DNA from: SKVJ01 sp964578745
GTDB lineage: Bacteria > Chloroflexota > Dehalococcoidia > GIF9 > AB-539-J10
NCBI GenBank assembly: GCA_964578745.1
Contig: CAZODZ010000037.1
Location: forward strand, 1 to 16,221
Length of the DNA stretch: 16,221 bases
Reading direction: 5' to 3'
In this document: one piece after another, positions 13,675 through 16,221 of the stretch
How positions within the stretch are numbered: the first letter of the stretch is position 1
Layout: the number at the start of each line of letters is the position of its first letter
Made by a program: the position numbers and the translations under genes
Notes under the pieces: generated by a model
Seen by the model: the letters and a program-made list of their open reading frames with translations, nothing else
The model's database searches: none
Told to the model about the DNA's origin: nothing

Positions 13675-14652
13675 ATGATTCAAGAGATGCTGCCTGGCAT
13701 TCTCCGCCTGGAGGTGCCCCTGCCGAAAAGTCCGCTCAAGGCAACTAATTCCTACGTGGTGCTTGATCACGACCGGCCGCTCGTCATCGATACGGCGTTC
13801 AACAGGCCCGAGTGCCGTGCTGCACTGGAGGGGCTGTTGGTCGAAGCAGGGGTGGATCTTGACCGTGTCGACTTCTTTGTAACACATCTCCACGCTGACC
13901 ATCTTGGACTGGCGCCGTCGCTCGCGCGCAATGGTACCGCCATCTACTTCAACGAACCGGATATGCCATTGGCACGGCCATCAGATGAGTACTGGGAATG
14001 GATGGGGCACGTCTATGAGAGGCACGGCCTCCCGTTGCATGACTCACGCATCGCCATGGACAGGCATCCCGGCAGGATCTACGGGCCCGAACGCGACTTC
14101 GCTTACACGGTTGTCCGGGATGGAGATGTGTTTCACAAGGCGGGCTACACGCTTCGCTGTTTCCAGACCATTGGACATACACCCGGGCACATGTGTCTCC
14201 TGGTTGAGGGCCACAGGGCGCTGTTCTGTGGCGATCACATCCTGGGTGATATCACCCCGAATATCACAATGTGGATAGGCATGGACAATCCGCTGGGCCA
14301 TTATCTGTGGAGCCTGGATGCGACTGCCCGCCTCGGTCTCGAGTATGCCTTCACGGGCCATCGCTCTATCGTGACCGACTGCTCTGCGCGAATCGCCCAG
14401 TTGAAAGATCATCATGCTGTCAGGTGCAATGAAGTCCTTGCCGCTCTGGCCGATGGAGAGAAGGATGCCGCGACAGTTACGCCCCTTATCTCATGGGACC
14501 TGCGATATGAAAGGTGGGACGATGTACACCCGGTGCAGAAGTTGTTTGCTACTGGTGAGACCATTGCCCACCTTCAATACCTGGAGAAGCTGGGAAAGGT
14601 GAAGAGGCGCGAGTCAGAGGGGCGCGTGTTGTTCAGCCTTTCACCGGTCTAA
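13675..14652 (+). CDS. MBL-fold metallohydrolase with C-terminal winged helix
   Basis: A 325-residue metallo-beta-lactamase-fold hydrolase. The metal motif is HLHADH (H71, H73, D75, H76), with the further ligands H172 (TPGH), D187 (CGDH) and H229 (FTGHR), so a dinuclear zinc or iron site should be complete. The C-terminal segment (about 245-325) with GETIAHLQYLEKLGKVKRR resembles the winged-helix tail of LACTB2-type MBL proteins. Family members hydrolyse thioesters, lactones or nucleic acids. No flavodiiron domain is fused. The start is uncertain: ATG 13675 has GGGGA upstream, while 13645 and 13687 are in-frame alternatives. The gene diverges from the RraA-family gene and its stop overlaps that of the Ig-like gene. 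A thioesterase or lactonase role in the local catabolism is plausible, not shown. Confidence 0.87.
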   Translation: MIQEMLPGILRLEVPLPKSPLKATNSYVVLDHDRPLVIDTAFNRPECRAALEGLLVEAGVDLDRVDFFVTHLHADHLGLAPSLARNGTAIYFNEPDMPLARPSDEYWEWMGHVYERHGLPLHDSRIAMDRHPGRIYGPERDFAYTVVRDGDVFHKAGYTLRCFQTIGHTPGHMCLLVEGHRALFCGDHILGDITPNITMWIGMDNPLGHYLWSLDATARLGLEYAFTGHRSIVTDCSARIAQLKDHHAVRCNEVLAALADGEKDAATVTPLISWDLRYERWDDVHPVQKLFATGETIAHLQYLEKLGKVKRRESEGRVLFSLSPV

Positions 14653-15728
14653 CGGAAAGCACAGGTGCATGTCTCAACGTAGATGAGGACACTGCCGCTT
14701 GTTGTGTTGCCGTGTACGTCTGTAACGTCGACTACTATCGTTGCCGAAACCCTCGTGTCCGGCGCCTCCCATGTAGCGGTCTCGCCATCAGATGTCAGCT
14801 TGCCGCGGTCGACCGACCACTCATACGTGAACGGCCCATCGCCTTTCTCAACAACACATGTCACAGTCAATGTGCGACCCCTGAATATCTTCCACGCGTC
14901 GCCGGTTGGTCTTACCATGTCGGTATTGACTCCCTTGACAATGAACTCGCCCAGGGACGGCGGCTCGCCGTACGTCACGCTGATTGGTATGGCCCTCAGA
15001 CTCTCTCCGCCGTAGGCATCCCTCACCCGCACAGTGAGCCAGTAGGAGCCCTCTTCTTCCGGCGCGAGCCACACTACCGCCTTGCCGGAGCCGAAGAATT
15101 CACCGCCGGTGGCCTCCCACATGTAGGTAAGCTCATCCCCGTCGGCATCCTGTGCTGCACACGAGAGGTAGACCGATGTGCCAGGTACTACCCAGTCGAC
15201 ATCGGTGCTGAGAGTGAGAATCTCAGGGTCCGTATTTGCTTTCACGCGCAATGACGTGGAGAATTCGCTCACGCCTCCGCGCCCGTCGTCGACGGACACG
15301 GTGATACGGAACAGACCTTCATTGACGGGAGAGCCCCATTCAATCGTCGAGCCCTCACCGTAGATATCCCCTTGGCTGGCCGTCCAGGTGTAGGTGAGAT
15401 CATCTCCGTCAGGATCCACCGCCTCGCACACAATCTCGCAGAGGTCGAAAGGGGCGATGCGGTCAGATGCAGGGGTGAGGCTCAGTATCTCGGGGGGGGA
15501 GTTGGGTACCGGCGTCAATCCCTGTTCATGACCTTCGTCCGCGGGCATCGACTGCACCTCAGAGTGTACTGAGAGGGTATCTCCATTGAAGACAAAAAAG
15601 ATGGCGGCGACGACAACAAGGCAGACCACGACTACAACGGCGGCTGCCTTTTTCTGGTGATCTTTCGATGCGGCATGCTCTTTTGTAGAGTTACCACTAT
15701 CTCCCTTGCCGTCAGCCTGGCTGGTCAT
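14649..15728 (-). CDS. Membrane-anchored protein with three Ig/PKD-like domains
   Basis: A 359-residue protein with a charged N-terminal cytoplasmic segment (1-27), one membrane helix (about 28-48, AAAVVVVVCLVVVAAIFFVF) and an extracellular part. Three beta-sandwich repeats follow. The first (about 78-164) contains AVDPDGDDLTYTWTASQG and the second (about 167-252) AQDADGDELTYMWEATGG; both have the PKD/cadherin-like acidic DxDGD turn that may bind calcium. The third (about 258-352) contains LTVTCVVEKGDGPFTYEWS. Cysteines at the strand positions (CEIVC, YLSC, TVTC) are unusual for PKD domains. The protein ends in CTCAFR. The ATG at 15728 has only a GGGGGG stretch upstream; no better start exists in frame. 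The stop codon overlaps the MBL gene stop by 4 bp. Probably a surface adhesin or binding protein. Confidence 0.82.
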   Translation of the reverse strand: MTSQADGKGDSGNSTKEHAASKDHQKKAAAVVVVVCLVVVAAIFFVFNGDTLSVHSEVQSMPADEGHEQGLTPVPNSPPEILSLTPASDRIAPFDLCEIVCEAVDPDGDDLTYTWTASQGDIYGEGSTIEWGSPVNEGLFRITVSVDDGRGGVSEFSTSLRVKANTDPEILTLSTDVDWVVPGTSVYLSCAAQDADGDELTYMWEATGGEFFGSGKAVVWLAPEEEGSYWLTVRVRDAYGGESLRAIPISVTYGEPPSLGEFIVKGVNTDMVRPTGDAWKIFRGRTLTVTCVVEKGDGPFTYEWSVDRGKLTSDGETATWEAPDTRVSATIVVDVTDVHGNTTSGSVLIYVETCTCAFR

Positions 15729-15795
15729 TACGAAGCCCCCCGCATGATATCAAAATACGAGGAGAGTCTAACATTCTTGCTCATGCAGGGCGAAT

Positions 15796-15837
15796 GGCCG
15801 AGGGCGGGCCCCCGACACATGGAGCCCGCCCTCGGCT
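15796..15837 (-). terminator. Hairpin terminator of the FAH-family gene
   Basis: A perfect 13-bp GC-rich stem, 15797-15809 with 15824-15836 (plus a G:T pair outside), closes a 14-base loop. It lies 18 bases after the stop of the minus-strand FAH-family gene. No U-tract follows, as for the other strong hairpins in this window. Confidence 0.55.
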
Positions 15838-15854
15838 GGTCTGCACATCTGCAT

Positions 15855-16221
15855 CTACGCTGCTGCGACGGTGTTTTTCAGCACGCCAATGCCGTCAATC
15901 TCTACTTCAATAACATCACCCACTTTCACCGGATGATGGCCACCTTTGGGTGTCCCCGTAAAAACCACGTCGCCGGGCTCCAGCGGTACGAACTGGGAGA
16001 CGTGGCTGATTATCCTAGCGGTACTGAATATCTGATTGCTCGTGTTGCCATCCTGAATTATCTCGCCGTTCACTCTGCCCTGGATATGCAGTCCATTGGG
16101 ATTGATATCCGTGACAAGCACGGGGCCGAGTGGTGCGGAATGGTAGTATCCCTTCGCACGGGTGAGCCTCCCGTCCTTCTGGTACAGGTCCCACAGCGTC
16201 ATATCATTCCCGCAGGTGTAG
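15855..16221 (-). CDS. Fumarylacetoacetate hydrolase (FAH) family protein, partial
   Basis: The C-terminal 121 residues of an FAH-superfamily enzyme; the gene runs off the right edge, so the 5' part is not visible. Recognisable segments are GNDMTLWDLY (usually GNDVSARD), RAKGYYHSAPLGPVLV with the conserved lysine of the KGxDxxxPLGP motif, VPLEPGDVVFTGTPKGG and VGDVIEVEIDGIGVLKNTV. Members cleave or hydrate beta-diketo acids, or decarboxylate or isomerise oxo-acids (2-hydroxyhepta-2,4-diene-1,7-dioate isomerase, 2-keto-4-pentenoate hydratase relatives, oxaloacetate decarboxylase or acylpyruvase), using Mg2+. An internal ATG at 16202 is not the start, because family sequence continues upstream of it. 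The role cannot be narrowed from this fragment; it fits the oxo-acid chemistry suggested by the RraA-family gene. Confidence 0.92.
   Translation of the reverse strand, partial: YTCGNDMTLWDLYQKDGRLTRAKGYYHSAPLGPVLVTDINPNGLHIQGRVNGEIIQDGNTSNQIFSTARIISHVSQFVPLEPGDVVFTGTPKGGHHPVKVGDVIEVEIDGIGVLKNTVAAA

Overview
This 16.2 kb, GC-rich window looks like a chromosomal catabolic or accessory region of an anaerobic bacterium. Two glycyl-radical proteins (the enzyme and its activase), a 4-hydroxybutyryl-CoA dehydratase-type iron-sulfur flavoprotein and a DUF362/ferredoxin protein all point to an anoxic lifestyle. DUF5667-like and Ig/PKD-like surface proteins, an RraA-family protein, an FAH-family protein and a phosphotriesterase remnant together resemble Chloroflexota (Dehalococcoidia-like) genomes. 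The taxonomic guess is inference from gene content only; there is no rRNA or other marker here. I saw no tRNA, rRNA, CRISPR array, insertion sequence or phage gene.

Layout. 1-440 is mostly non-coding but holds a phosphotriesterase N-terminal remnant (253-393). 441-2768 (+) is a two-gene unit: a ThDP-dependent acetolactate-synthase-like enzyme and a DUF1614 membrane protein. A nitroreductase (2799-3317, -) and a DUF362 ferredoxin protein (3433-4437, +) diverge from a 115-bp promoter region. An SDR dehydrogenase (4443-5207, -) faces the DUF362 gene tail to tail. An ArsR-type repressor (6798-7142, -) has a promoter and a palindromic operator, and lies upstream of a secreted DUF5667/Ig-like protein (5343-6731, -). 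After a roughly 400-bp gap come the dehydratase-type flavoprotein (7599-9071, -) and, divergently, a glycyl radical enzyme with its radical-SAM activase (9414-12702, +). RraA-family (12713-13462, -) and metallo-beta-lactamase-fold (13675-14652, +) genes diverge from a promoter region with an inverted repeat. A second membrane-anchored Ig-like protein (14649-15728, -) and a partial FAH-family hydrolase (15855 to the window edge, -) close the window.

How they work together. The best-supported functional unit is glycyl radical enzyme plus activase. The enzyme carries the Cys-Val-Glu active-site signature of dehydratases and lyases, but residues I align with substrate contacts of glycerol dehydratase differ, so its substrate is unknown. 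It sits next to a second oxygen-sensitive dehydratase family member with all four predicted [4Fe-4S] ligands. RraA-like, FAH-like, MBL-fold, SDR and ThDP-enzyme genes add C-C lyase, hydrolase, oxidoreductase and 2-oxoacid chemistry, which suggests a patchwork of hydroxy/oxo-acid catabolism rather than one operon. Two surface proteins share a homologous C-terminal Ig-like domain that ends in a cysteine-rich tail.

Organisation. All four convergent gene pairs end within 30 bp of each other (one overlaps by 4 bp). Three minus-strand genes are followed by strong GC hairpins without a U-tract.
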